DNA of 64,000 nt from Lucinisca nassula (GCA_963580285.1 OY757017.1:14892538-14956537), one strand, 5' to 3'; shown: positions 22,430 to 33,426, numbered from the stretch's first letter. The notes: generated by a model not told the origin, from the sequence alone. Translations and numbers: made by a program.

Positions 22430-22755
22430 GTTGACAACATCAGAATTGTCACGAGTGCAAAGAGCACTAGTGCAAAATCTGATGTTTTAACACACACTCA
22501 TCACGAATGCAAAGAGCACTAGTGCAAAATCTGATGTTTTAACACACACTCGTCACGAATGCAAAGAGCACTAGTGCAAAATCTGATGTTTTAACACACA
22601 CTCGTCACGAATGCAAAGAGCACTAGTGCAAAATCTTATGTTTTAACACGCACTCGTCACGAATGCAAAGAGCACTAGTGCAAAATCTGTTTTAACACAC
22701 ACTCGTCACGAATGCAAAGAGCACTAGTGCAAAATCTGATGTTTTAACAAACACT
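22430..22755. repeat. 52-bp tandem repeat, about six units
   Basis: Unit contains TCACGAATGCAAAGAGCACT and AGTGCAAAATCTGATGTTTT. Starts at 22501, 22553, 22605 and 22657 give a 52-bp period; one later unit lacks 4 bp. Confidence 0.95.
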
Positions 22756-22880
22756 CTATGAATATTACATGAATCGAAAAAAAGAGTAAATTTTCTTTTT
22801 ATTCAACACGTGAAGAAAGGTTTCCGGGCTGCAAGTGTGAAAATAACATGGTCGTGTTAGTTTCCACAATGTGAAAATGG

Positions 22881-23164
22881 CATATCAACACGTGAACAAG
22901 TCCGTGAAATGAAGACCCCCCTAAACCCCAATTTATATAGAGAAAACTGTGGTTTACGGGGGTATTCATTATTTTTCTTATTTCTGCTCCAAGATATAGG
23001 TTGTGGGTACTCATTAGAACCGCCTCAATGAGGCGGTTCTAACGAGCACCCACAACATATGTTTGCAGTATTTATAAGAAAAATATCACGGATTTTCCTC
23101 AGAAAAGTAGCCATTTTGGAGGTGTGAAAAATGCACTATGTCGCACGGGTGTGTTATCGTAATG
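22881..23164. mobile_element. MITE-B copy, reverse
   Basis: From TCAACACGTGAACAAGTCCG to CACGGGTGTGTTATCGTAAT; core intact. Confidence 0.88.
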
Positions 23165-23343
23165 CTATTCAATATCATTCTTTTTTCAGACATACATTGG
23201 TTTCACTTTTGAGTATAAATAATAATGGGAATGAATTCAACATTCTTCCAAAAGTATTTTTATTAGGGCGGGATGGGTACCCGTTTTTTCAGAGTGCGAA
23301 ATTTCACAGAAAAGCAGACAGAATTTACAAAAGTCAACTCCCG

Positions 23344-23622
23344 CATCACGAAAACACGCCTATATAATTTTGACCCCCTTGAACCCCACTTTTATATAGT
23401 AAAACTGGGGTTTCCGGGGGTAAACGTTATTTTCTTATTTCTGCTCTAAAATATAGATTGTGGGTACTCGTTAGAACCGCCTCGATGAGGCGGTTCTAAC
23501 GAGTGCCCACAATCTATATTTGGAACAGAAATAAGAAAAATATCACAATTTTTCATCATAAAATTTTCATTTTTTCGGCGATAAAGGTGGCAATGTATTT
23601 GTATAGGCGTGTTTGCGTAATG
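23344..23622. mobile_element. MITE-A copy
   Basis: Ends CATCACGAAAACACGCC and GGCGTGTTTGCGTAATG, with an intact core palindrome. A good type sequence for the family. Confidence 0.92.
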
Positions 23623-23631
23623 GTATCTGTT

Positions 23632-23915
23632 TGTTTGTGGTGAGGTTTTACGTCCCCGTCAAAACTAAGAGGTCATTTTGGAGACGTTGCTTCCGACTTT
23701 GTGGAACTTTTACCCGGCATTGAGATAAAATGCCAACTCAAGCCCTACCGCCCAGAGAAACCGCTACTATTTAAGGGGCCTTCACGCGCATCACTTTTCC
23801 TGGTTAGGCTTAGACCTTCTAAGCGGTTTAACAGTACTCAAGCTCGATCGGTTTCAACTGTACGCTTGGAAGCACCAGGCAGCCCAATCTATTTGGGCAG
23901 GATTGTTGGGGTGGG
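23632..23915 (-). mobile_element. SINE-1, diverged
   Basis: Starts with the tail GAGGTTTTACGTCCCCGTC; the head is altered (GGGGTGGGGGCG). Confidence 0.75.
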
Positions 23916-23974
23916 GGCGTCTCCCGTGTAATAATATAGAAAGGCTCCTTGGTGTTTCATATCACCATTTTGCG

Positions 23975-24045
23975 CACAACGAAGCCTCTGGTCAGACTGC
24001 GCGCGTTGGATGCGCGCAGTCTGATCAGAGTTTTCGCTGTGCGAA
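23975..24045. repeat. GC-rich hairpin
   Basis: GCACAACGAAGCCTCTGGTC pairs with GATCAGAGTTTTCGCTGTGC around GACTGCGCGC/GCGCGCAGTC. Confidence 0.75.
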
Positions 24046-24094
24046 CTTGTCCGAGGTCAATTTTAGCTTGACGGAATATTCACCATATTTACAT

Positions 24095-24240
24095 TATTTG
24101 CTGGCTCCCAGATTGCACATTGTTAATATTGGAAAAACAGGTAACCAGACCCCACCTGACGTTGAAAGGTCAGGGGGGAGGGGGGGGGGTTGGTTACATG
24201 TTTTCCCAACACTGAAAACCTTCAGACTAGGAATCAGCAG
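24095..24240. repeat. Fold-back repeat with imperfect ends
   Basis: GCTCCCAGATTGCACATTG and its mirror near 24205-24240; the centre is GTAACCAGACC / GGTTGGTTAC with a G-run. Confidence 0.55.
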
Positions 24241-24339
24241 ATAATGAATGCAAATATGGCGTATACGAAATCCTGAATACACTATCAACTTTAATACGCA
24301 GACAATCAAAATTATTAAATTAATCGCATTGATGTTAAT

Positions 24340-24560
24340 CAAATAATTTTCTGCGTCCTTTTGTAGTTTTAAGACAATATTTGATAGCGGGTTATAGAAG
24401 ATTAGTTCTGATATCGAAGATCACTCTTCAAGTTTTGCTCGGTATAAAACCGATTGTCATAACACTACTTTATTTTCTGTGTCCTTTTCTGGTATTAAGA
24501 CACTATTTGATAGCGGGTTATAGAAGATAAGTTCTGATATCGAAGATTACTTTTAAATCG
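24340..24560. repeat. Two tandem diverged units of about 125 bp
   Basis: TTTGATAGCGGGTTATAGAA and TTCTGATATCGAAGAT occur twice. Confidence 0.85.
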
Positions 24561-24747
24561 TTATTCAAGCCTTTTTCTTTAATCTGAAACCGATTGCCAT
24601 GAAAATATTTTGGTAATACACATACTGGACAAAGGGAATGAACACATGAGTGACCATTTCATATGTAATTAATGAAATGAGCTTTCTGCAAGTTTTCTGT
24701 ACGTGTATTTCATGCGCAGGCACGAGCGTGAAGGCACGAGTGTGATA

Positions 24748-24990
24748 TTTGGCCCCCGCCAATCGGGTCTTGGAGAAATAGACTGGGCTGCATGATGCTT
24801 CCACGCAGAGCTGAAACCGACCGCACATGAGCTTAGAAGGTCTAAGGCTTCCCAGGCAAAGTGGTGCGAGTCATATAAACCCTACGGGTTTCATTGGATG
24901 GCAGAGACTGAAATGCCATTTCATTTCAATCTCGGGTAAAAGTCCCACAAATTGGAAGCAACGTCTCCCGAATGACCTAAATATTGGTGA
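24748..24990 (+). mobile_element. SINE-1, internally deleted
   Basis: Head GGCCCCCGCCAATCGGG; tail lost after TGGTGACGGG. Confidence 0.75.
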
Positions 24991-25091
24991 CGGGTTAAAA
25001 ACACATACGAAAATAAAAATGGACAGATGAATTGCCATTTCCAGTCATTCATAAAATGAGCATTCGGCAATTTTTCTAAACGTCGTGTATT

Positions 25092-25542
25092 TGGTAGCAT
25101 TACACAAAATACTGGAAGGTGCCGGGTTTTATCACCTTGGGACAGAGCTTTTAGTTGCGTTCTAAATACCAGACTTGCTTCCATTGGATATATATCCCAT
25201 GTTTTCTTTGAATGTGAGAAAATGATAGGTATAAGGGACTTAAATGATGCATGTTTTATAAATATATCTGCAAGCTCAAAGAAATTTTTGCTGTTTTTAT
25301 ATGGTCATCCCTCCTTTAAAAATGTTGGTTTTATTTACTCCGTTCTGGCAGGTAAACAAACATAGTTGACTGTAACTTGAAAATGAGCAGATCAACATGT
25401 GGATTTTTTCTCATTAACTTGTTGGGCTAGGATGGCTCTATAAACAAGTAAGGTTTGAAAAGTTTTGTATGTGTAGTTTTTGTGGGAGCAGGTAAAAGGT
25501 TACTATGTCGCCTATGGAAAACATTTAGTGGAAAGCTCCCTA
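25092..25542. repeat. Long direct repeat, copy 1 (about 450 bp)
   Basis: GGTAGCATTACACAAAATAC to GTGGAAAGCTCCC; about 95% identical by eye to 26456-26906. Confidence 0.9.
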
Positions 25543-26455
25543 TAGCAAAAATACACCACTGTCCTGTTTTCAGTCATTACATACTATTTCCACACATTTG
25601 TAGGTTCTGTCCAATTCTGTTTCATAAAATGTATCCTCATGGCATGTATTTTGCCATAGATACTGTACAAAATGTGATGGCAATGCTAATTTAGGTCTAA
25701 CTTATGTATTTGATGAATTTTTGCCTCTGACCTATGTTCTTGGGAGGGGGGTTACTATGAAGCCATGTAAATCAGTTTTTATTGATGTGTTTGGAAAGGA
25801 GACTTGCAATAAGTAAATTTGCACAAAGACAAGAAAGAATCTAAACCATATGGAATATAAGTGTAAGGTTTCATGGCACTAGGACTATGTCTCAAACCAA
25901 AGCAAAACTTCAAAATGGTCTCTCCGAACAGCCCCGCTGCAATATCCGGATAAGTTTTCTCATCCGTTATAAGTTCTATTTTATTGTATTCATGTAAAAG
26001 GATGTGGACAGATATATTCAGCTATTCTTCATGGCATTAAGGCATTTATAAACATTTTCTTGGCATTTTTGTCCTCAAAATATCCTCAAAATGCCATTTT
26101 TACTTTAAAAAGGGGGTGTAGGTGTGAAAATAGCCATAAAAATGAGTATTGGTGCTATTTAGGCATAATTCTGTGCATTTTAGGATTGAATTGTTCCAAA
26201 GACATTGTAGAAGAACCACTGATGCAAGCCGGTGTCTGGGTTCCATTCCAGAAAGAGATAAACTTTTGCGCTTTTCAAAAACTATGGTTTGTGCGGCTTT
26301 CATTGTTGAATCTGAAAGCGATAACTTTATCACAAACTTGAAAGATTCTGTGTGACTGAACTTTTATTATGCATGACTAAATTATTACATATGACCTAAA
26401 TTTCTTTTTGGCAATTCTTTTGATGCAACATAAAGAAAATAAGGGTTTGGTATAG
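25543..26455. other. 913 bp between two direct repeats; no gene seen
   Basis: Short frames only, with no reverse transcriptase or Gag-like motif. A purine run, AAAGAAAATAAGGG, lies just before copy 2, at the place of a polypurine tract in an LTR element. Confidence 0.4.
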
Positions 26456-26906
26456 GTAGCATTACACTAAATACTGGGAGGTGCCGGGTTTTATCACTTT
26501 GGGACAGAGCTTTTAGTTGCGTTCTAAATACCAGACTTCCTTCCATTGGATATATATCCCATGTTTTATTTCAATGTGAGAAAATGATAGGTATAAGGGA
26601 CTAAAATGATGCATGTTTTATAAATATATCTGCAAGCTCAAAGAAATTTTTGCTGATTTTATATGGTCACCCCTCCTTTAAAAATGTTGGTTTTATTTAC
26701 TCCGTTCTAGCAGGTAAACAAACATGGTTGACTGTAACTTGAAAATGAGCCGCTCAACATTTTGTTTTTTTTTTTTCATTAACTTGTTGGGCTAGGATGG
26801 CTCTATAAACAAGTAAGGTTTGAAAAGTTTTGTATGTGTAGTTTTTTGGGAGCAGGTAAAAGGTTACTATTGTCGCCTATGGTAAACATTCAGTGGAAAG
26901 CTCCCC
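26456..26906. repeat. Long direct repeat, copy 2 (about 450 bp)
   Basis: Same orientation as 25092-25542, ending GTGGAAAGCTCCC. No clear TG...CA ends shared by both. Confidence 0.9.
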
Positions 26907-27038
26907 CGGATTTCATACAAATCAGTGATAGTCACGTAGACAGCAGCACTGGGGAACGTCTGTGTTTTGTAACTTTCGGTCGATTAACAAAGAATCGACA
27001 CAAAAAGAATAGATAAGACCTCGAGATAATCAAACGTT

Positions 27039-27322
27039 CATCACGTGAACAAGTCCGTAAAATCATGAAAGACCCCCCTAAACCCCACTTTATATACAGA
27101 AAACTGGGGTCTGCGGGGGTAAACATTGTTTTCCTTATTTCTGCTCCAAGACATAGGTTGTGGGTACTCGTGAGAACCGCCTCAATGAGGCGGTTCTAAC
27201 GAGCACCCACAACCTAATTTTGCAGTACAAATAAGAAAAATAGCACGTATTTTCATCGGAAAAGTAGCCATTTTGGAGATATGAAAGCATGCACTTTGTC
27301 ATACGGGTGTGTTATCGTAATG
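27039..27322. mobile_element. MITE-B copy, reverse
   Basis: CATCACGTGAACAAGTCCGT to GGGTGTGTTATCGTAATG; core intact. Confidence 0.9.
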
Positions 27323-28728
27323 TCACGACGGGAAAATGGCGTCATTTGGCAACCCCTAAAATAGCGGGCAAATCGATGGTTTCTGAGACTAAGTCGGGTC
27401 AAAGAGTGATTTCAGTAACTATCTAATTAAAAGGAAATGACGAGTGAATGCAATAACGGAATTTCGAGTAGAAGAAACTGGTGTTTCGTTGCGGATAGAA
27501 TAATGAATTTCCCGGGAACGCTGCTCGACATCACTTGACGGGCCTGCTGAAGTCAAAGATTCACTCTTTGAAATTACAGTACATAGCAGCATTACTCTGC
27601 CCGCACCCTAAAATCTATAAGTTCTTTTAGTCCATCATTATGTCACAAGAACCGGAAACATCAATATCCGGTTTAGCCAGTGACATCCTGTCAAAGACAG
27701 CGTTAATTCCTGGAGAACTGACCAAATTCAAATTAATTGTCATTTTGTGAAGTTGTTTGCTCATAAAAACAGCGGGTCAACCGAATTTGAAGTGGTATCA
27801 TAACTACAGTTTAGACACGCTCTTGGAATGTTGGAATGTCCTTCAATGAAGTAGCTGTAGAGAAAAGAGCGAGTTAACGGCGTTCGATAAGGTGCCCCAC
27901 TTACGACCACTCTGTTTGTTGTGAATGTATAGATACCTAGCACGAGTCGGCGGTGGCAGATAAGGTGCTCCCTTAACAGCCATCTTATATGTTACAAATA
28001 TTACAATATAAAGTATCGGTGTGAACGATGGGCTTTTTTATCTTTGTTATCAGGGATTTGAAGAGACAAACATACGGATCATAGCGATTTAATTGAAGTA
28101 GTTTTACAGGATTATTCTTGTATTGTCTCATGCTGGGGAAGGGGGGGGGGGGGAAATAAGAAGCATTGGCGGCGATAAAGGTATAAATTGTCAGAAAGTC
28201 GCTGCATCTCTTCTTTCGCTTACTGTATAAGGAATTCTCAACACAGATATTATTCATTATCTACTCAAAAACGCTTTGTAGAACATTTTTCATAACGTAC
28301 TGAAAATTTTTGTTGATGTTCAGTTTCGATGATTCGAAATATGTTGCTGTCTGGATTTTAACTAAAAACTTGAGAAATAAACTGATTTAAAGATACAGCA
28401 ATCAGTTACAATGTTATACAAATCATTTATTGAATACGCAGATGAAACAAGTCTTTTATGTTCTATTTTAGAGTCATCGACAAGGGAGCACTACTATTAC
28501 TATGAAGGTAATTTGTCTTTATTCTTAGACTACATACTTATATACTATGATTCTGTCTTCAATGCTTCAAAATGGCATAAAATTGCGGTAGCTTTGTCTA
28601 GTTCCTGCAGCAAACCAAGATAGAGAGCTTGTGAGAGCCACCTATTTGCACTCAAACTCTGTGTAAATTTTGAAGCTTTAAGCAAAAGGTTTTTGAAATC
28701 ATAACTTCTTCTCTTAAATCAAAACAAA
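27323..28728. other. No gene seen, 1.4 kb
   Basis: One of the least repetitive stretches. Several short frames lack recognisable domains or splice context. It could hold a regulatory region or upstream HNF4 exon, but nothing in the sequence shows this. Confidence 0.4.
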
Positions 28729-28917
28729 AATATTAAGACCATCTAAAATTAAGACTAATTCTGATTTAAATAGCTTATTTAGAATGGTATAGTTATTCTT
28801 TCTTTGTGCACACAGTGTCCCCTGGTCAGGAACCACCTTTGGACCTGTTCAAAAGAGGTCTTAAAGACCACTTTTGAACAGTCCCAAAGGTTGTCTTAAT
28901 ATAGGAATTTTACTGCA
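28729..28917 (+). mobile_element. MITE-C copy
   Basis: ATTAAGACCATCTAAAATTAA to ATATAGGAATTTTACTGC; complete core. Confidence 0.85.
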
Positions 28918-29154
28918 CTATTAAATTAAAAAGAAAAAGAAAAACTCAAGTTGTATGCCAATATGTATCGTGTCTGTCAGGCGAAATATATTTCAGAAAA
29001 AGAACTAAACAAGCAACCCTGTTTTCTGTGTGTATATCTTGTATGCTCTATTGTGAATGTAGTTGTTGAACCATTGCATTTAGTTAAGTTTAAACATATT
29101 TTATTCAGGAGATGTACACAGTACAATTCTTTACAAGTTAATAAGTGTGAGAAC

Positions 29155-30390
29155 ACACTGTAAAAAATTAGTGTTAATTATACCCGAAGGCAGAGTAAAG
29201 TTTACACTAAAACTCGTGTGAATTCGAACCATACACCATTTTGGGTGTAAAATGTAACTTTGAGTAACAATACACTTATAACTTGTATTGTTTACTCATA
29301 ATTTGGTGTAGGGCTGCAAATGTGGTGTTTGGTGTAACGATTCTGTAAAAAAAGTGTTACGTTTCGTATAAATTGGTGTTTGAAATAATTACACGATTTA
29401 TGGTGTAATGTTTGCCACTAAATAGGGCAATTTTAGTCTTACTACAGGTTAACATTTTTTGAAGGGTGGTGTAACTGTGAACATTACATTTTTTTCAGGG
29501 TAACTAAATATCGGTGTAATATTTCTACAAATTATGGATAATATTTCGTTATGTTCAGTGTAAAAAAAGTAGTTAGACTTTGAAAGTGTTATCTCTCCAG
29601 CTTACCGGTGCTTTGCTGCACCAATACTGGTGTTTTGTTTCATCGTAACGGAAGTTAACGTTTCTTGTCGAATCGTGTAACTAGTCGTATAACATGCGTT
29701 ATATGTGCGACATATGTTAGTTTGTTCTCTTGCGTGTCATATAGCTCAAAACGGCATAAATATCATACAAATTATATAATTATTAATATTGATGATAGGG
29801 TTGTTTCATGCGTAATGAAAATCATGCTAAATAAGATTAAAATGAGATAAACTCCATTTCGGTATAAACAATTTCTGTTAAAAAAATAATTTATTCAAAA
29901 TCTAATGGAAAGTGCAGATTTTTACACCAGCATTTTACGGAGGCTATACCATTACCATAGAAAAAATGGTAACTGATACCCTAAAAGAAGTGTATCAAAG
30001 GTACCCTATGAAAGGGGTATCGGAGTATGATAAGTTCTATACCAACAAATAAATAAATAAATAAATAAATACACAAATGCACACTGTGGTATAGCTAGTC
30101 TTAATTAAAGGTGTAATGTTACACCGACAGAAGGAAAGAAACATTACACCCGGAAACGTTTCCTTCAAAACATAAAGGCACATTTACACAGGTAATGAAG
30201 ATCAGTTACACTATGGTGTAAACTTTTCGTCGATTTTCGGGTGCGTAATTACACCATTTATCTGGATTAATGGCGGGCTATTCGGTGAAAAGTTGCCGAG
30301 CATTCTTTGGGGATAACTTACAGCAAAACTGGTGGCAGCTCAGCTGCCACCAGTTTTGGTGTAATGTTTCCATTATTTTTTTACAGTGCA
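29155..30390. mobile_element. Element J, 1.2 kb with CACTGTAAAAAA ends (candidate)
   Basis: Left CACTGTAAAAAATTAGTG and right TTATTTTTTTACAGTGCA are inverted. The interior is dense in GTGTAA/TTACAC motifs (AATGTTACACC, GGTGTAATGTTT) on both strands. A 16-bp palindrome arm (AAAACTGGTGGCAGCT) lies at 30325-30357. No coding capacity. Confidence 0.6.
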
Positions 30391-30629
30391 CAGAAAAGGA
30401 TCAGAACGAAAGCAGAGCTTATATTCTTGCACACCAGACAAGGAAATCCGTGATTTTAACCTGGGATAGAAATTTATGTTCTGACCCTGGTGTTCTGACC
30501 CAGGCAACTAACATAAATGCGCTTCAACTCTATTCAACTGCCGGAACTACTTCCGAACTACTTTTATTTTGTAAACAAAATACATGTGCGAGCTGTCAAA
30601 ACTAACCGGAGGTGATGTGCAAGCAAACG

Positions 30630-30762
30630 AATCCAATATGGGGTTCTGTTGTAGATGGGCGTTTCCAACCCTCGGGATGACCGTGCTGAGCCGAGGTGCC
30701 GCTAAGCACGGTCATCCCGAGGGTTGGAAACGCTCATCTGCAACAGATCCCCATATCAGATT
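30630..30762. repeat. 133-bp hairpin, 58-bp arms, 17-bp loop
   Basis: AATCCAATATGGGGTTCTGT through GGGATGACCGTGCT pairs with 30705-30762; by eye 53 of 58 positions match. It ends 204 bp before the HNF4 DNA-binding-domain exon. Confidence 0.9.
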
Positions 30763-30965
30763 CTTATATTGTTCTTCTCCTTGCATTTTGCACACCAGTA
30801 TCAGTTGCACATTCCACTATCATCTTAAAGGCAAAAGACACATTCGCCTCAACAACCGCCCCATAAACGAATGTTTCACAGACCCACAGGCCTTTGATTT
30901 TGTCAATCTTGCCAAACACTGTCAGAAAAATTGACAAGCGCATCAATTTTCCTTTATTTTCTCAG

Positions 30966-31265
30966 ATGGCGATTCGATGGGGCTACAGACCGTCGGCCCA
31001 ACAGCTATACAGTCTATATCATCACCACCCTCCCCGACCCAGGGGCTTAGTCAGTACTGTGCAATATGTAGGGATCGGGCCACGGGGAAACACTACGGGG
31101 CAGCCAGCTGTGATGGGTGTAAAGGGTTTTTCAGAAGAAGCGTGAGGAAAAATCACGTGTACTCGTGTAGATTTCAACGCAACTGCACCGTGGATAAAGA
31201 CAAAAGAAACCAATGTAGATATTGTCGGTTAAAGAAATGTTTCAGAGCTGGAATGAAAAAAGAAG
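30966..31265 (+). CDS. HNF4: HNF4 exon: N-terminal tail and complete DNA-binding domain
   Basis: This exon encodes the two-zinc-finger DNA-binding domain. The acceptor is ctcag at 30961-30965 and the donor GT is at 31266. It opens in phase 1: bases 30966-30967 finish a codon begun upstream, then [10 protein letters not shown] follows. ATG 30977 is the first in-frame methionine and would serve as a start if the upstream exon were untranslated. Counting from it, finger 1 starts at Cys28 (CAIC), the P-box is CDGCKG, finger 2 holds [11 protein letters not shown], and [13 protein letters not shown] is the C-terminal extension. All eight zinc cysteines are present. One oddity is that the almost invariant Gly after CAIC is Arg (codon AGG), giving CRDRATG. 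The ATG at 30966, directly after the AG, is out of frame. Downstream, a MITE-B fragment begins about 24 bp after the donor. Confidence 0.95.
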
Positions 31266-31288
31266 GTATGTGTCTACGGCAACATTCT

Positions 31289-31325
31289 AAAAGACCCCTG
31301 TAAGCCCCACTTTACAGTGAAAAAG
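31289..31325. mobile_element. MITE-B fragment just past an HNF4 donor site
   Basis: AAGACCCCTGTAAGCCCCAC repeats at 31648, with SINE-1 between. Confidence 0.6.
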
Positions 31326-31612
31326 CATCGGTGCTTGAAGAAATAGATGAACTGCATGGATCTTCCACGCAGAGCTGAAACCGACCGCACACGAGTACTG
31401 GTAGACCGCTTAGAGGATCTAAGTCTGCCCAGGCAAAGCGGTACGAGTCGGCCCGTCCATACTTATAAACCCTATTGGTTTCATTGGGCGGCAGGGCTTG
31501 AGATGTCATTTCTTCTCAATGTCGGGTTAAAGTCCCACAAAATTGGAAGCAGCGTCTCCAAAATGACCTTTACAGTGTTGACGGGTACGTTAAACCTCAG
31601 ATCAAACAAACA
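31326..31612 (+). mobile_element. SINE-1, slightly 5'-truncated
   Basis: In HNF4 intron 1 of the window, sense to the gene; tail TCAAACAAACAAATCAATC. Confidence 0.85.
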
Positions 31613-31618
31613 AATCAA

Positions 31619-31904
31619 TCTCATCACGTTAACAAGTCCATGGGATAAAGACCCCTGTAAGCCCCACTTTATAGAGAAAAAGTAGGGTTTGCAGGGGGAT
31701 AAATTATTTTTGTTTTTGTGCTCAAAACATAGACTGTGGGTACTCCTTAGAATCGCGGTTCCAAAGAGCACACACAATCTATATTCAAAAAAGAAATAAG
31801 TAAAATATAAAATGTTATATAGGAAAAAATGTTAATTTTACAACTAAGAAAAAAACAACAACAAAAAAAAACAAGCTTTACATAACATGGGTACGCTAAC
31901 CTAA
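31619..31904. mobile_element. MITE-B, diverged core
   Basis: CATCACGTTAACAAGTCCAT to GGTACGCTAACCTAATG; the palindrome is partly lost (GAATCGCGGTTCC). Confidence 0.7.
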
Positions 31905-32126
31905 TGTCAAAGACGATGTTCGGTTAATTATTTAAACGAATTGTGGAAAAGGGATAAAATACGAGGAATCGACGAGAATTTTATGCATTTTACTCAACGA
32001 GCTGAATAAAGTCAATAATACGATAAACACGAATGCAAGATTCCAACTGTCATAATATACGTTGAAGACACATCACGTGAACTTCAGCTTGGCAGATAAA
32101 AGTTGGGTTTTTAGGGGTATACATGA

Positions 32127-32362
32127 GCCCCGCCAAGCGAATTTGTGTCTTCGAGCATTCCGTCATGACAAATTTTAACTGCGCATGCCCAGCCATTCAG
32201 AGGGGCCAGGGATATGGCTTTCTGTCTGAAGGTTCTTCTTGATTCACTGCTTGTATGAGCGAGCAGCGAAGGTTCTGGCGAGACTGCGCGGACGCGCAGG
32301 CTCGCCTGAACCTTCGCTGCTCGCATAGGCGATAAGTACCAAAATCGCTTTACGGGGCCCAC
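32127..32362 (+). mobile_element. Element D inside MITE-B
   Basis: ACAT flanks GAGCCCCGCC ... GGGGCCC on both sides, a probable short target duplication. The inner stem is GCGAGCAGCGAAGGTTCTGG. Confidence 0.85.
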
Positions 32363-32515
32363 ATTATGTCGCTTATTCTTCCTCAAAAGTATAGTCTGTG
32401 GGTATTCGTTAGGAGCCTCAGTGACGCGGTTTAAAAGGGAACAACAACGAAAGTTTTGAGTAGAAATAAGAAAAATACCACATTTCCAGAAACTTGACCG
32501 TTATAGAGATCTGAA

Positions 32516-32908
32516 GCCGGCCTCGGTAGCTCAGTCGGATGCGGGTCTGACTGGTGATCAGGAGGACGCGGTATGATACCTGCTGGGGTCGGCAACATTC
32601 TTTCGTGGAGGATGATCATGAATTCTTTTCTACGGTCATTCTCTCCCTTCCGCTGATTCAAGAAGGGCAGGTGTCAATTTCTGGTGAAAGAATGTGCACG
32701 GTACTAGTTAACTGCTTACGTATAAGCCTGTCAAGAAAAAGTGTGGATAGTTAAACTGACCATAGGGGGCTTGAATCATGAAAAAAAAAATGATTTTTTT
32801 TTTTTTTTTTTTTAAATTTTTCATGATTCAAGCCCCTATGAACTGACCGGCTGAAAATTGACCTAAAATGGTGTTGACTGGGCCGTTAAACTCCAATACA
32901 AACAAACA
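32516..32908 (+). mobile_element. SINE-2 with 13-bp target-site duplication
   Basis: ATAGAGATCTGAA at 32503-32515 and 32909-32921. Head GGCCTCGGTAGCTCAGTCGG; tail GTTGACTGGGCCGTTAAAC. Interrupted at 32761-32840. The tRNA-like head is not a functional tRNA call. Confidence 0.93.
32761..32840. mobile_element. 80-bp fold-back element inside SINE-2
   Basis: Inverted ends CATAGGGGGCTTGAATCATG and mirror around an A/T run. AACTGAC (7 bp, or 8 if the next C counts) is duplicated on both sides, fitting a tiny hAT- or P-like non-autonomous element. Confidence 0.88.
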
Positions 32909-32939
32909 ATAGAGATCTGAAAGAATGTGCACTACGGTT

Positions 32940-33425
32940 ATTATCGTTTGTTTAAGAAATAGATCAGCTCTAACTGTGATTTGTTGAGTAATAAATCACA
33001 GTTTGGAGGTCAGTTGTAAAGTAGATCAAATCACAAACGCGTAGCGCGCGTGATTTGTCTACTAACAACTGACCGACAAACTGTGATTTATTACTCAACA
33101 AATCACAAACTAGAGCTGATCTATTTCGATTCTAACACGCTGAAAATCGGCAATAATGCTGTTGTTTCCTTCAAAATCTCACAACTTTTCGCCATCTTTA
33201 GAAGAAATCCCGCTAAAATTATCGACTGAAACACAAGCATTTATATCCTTTTCTAACGTTTTCGATGCGAGAAAATGACGTTACACCGTCTAACGTCAAG
33301 GAAATCGCCTGGTGACGTAATAAATTGGCAGTTTTTAATGACGTCACTCGTCACGCTCTTCCTTGCCGTGATTTGTTGTAGAATAAAACACAGTTATTTT
33401 CCATTGCCTATATAGGCGCGCTGTG
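32940..33425. repeat. Element I with 170-bp palindrome
   Basis: AAATAGATCAGCTCTAACTG to its complement spans 32957-33126, with about 77-bp arms and centre ACGCGTAGCGCGC. It continues with CCGTCTAACGTCAAGG and ends near ATTGCCTATATAGGCG. Confidence 0.8.
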
Positions 33426-33426
33426 T

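Larger units (their letters stand above)
32071..32948. mobile_element. MITE-B split by element D and SINE-2
   Basis: Pieces at 32071-32126, 32363-32515 and 32909-32948 rebuild one MITE-B in order. It lies in an HNF4 intron. Confidence 0.8.

Noticed and set aside
22430..22755. CRISPR-like array
   Set aside because: Units are contiguous 52-bp repeats without unique spacers, in a eukaryotic context.
30966..30968. ATG at the first bases of the DBD exon as HNF4 start
   Set aside because: It is out of frame with the zinc-finger domain; the frame requires two bases from an upstream exon or the ATG at 30977.
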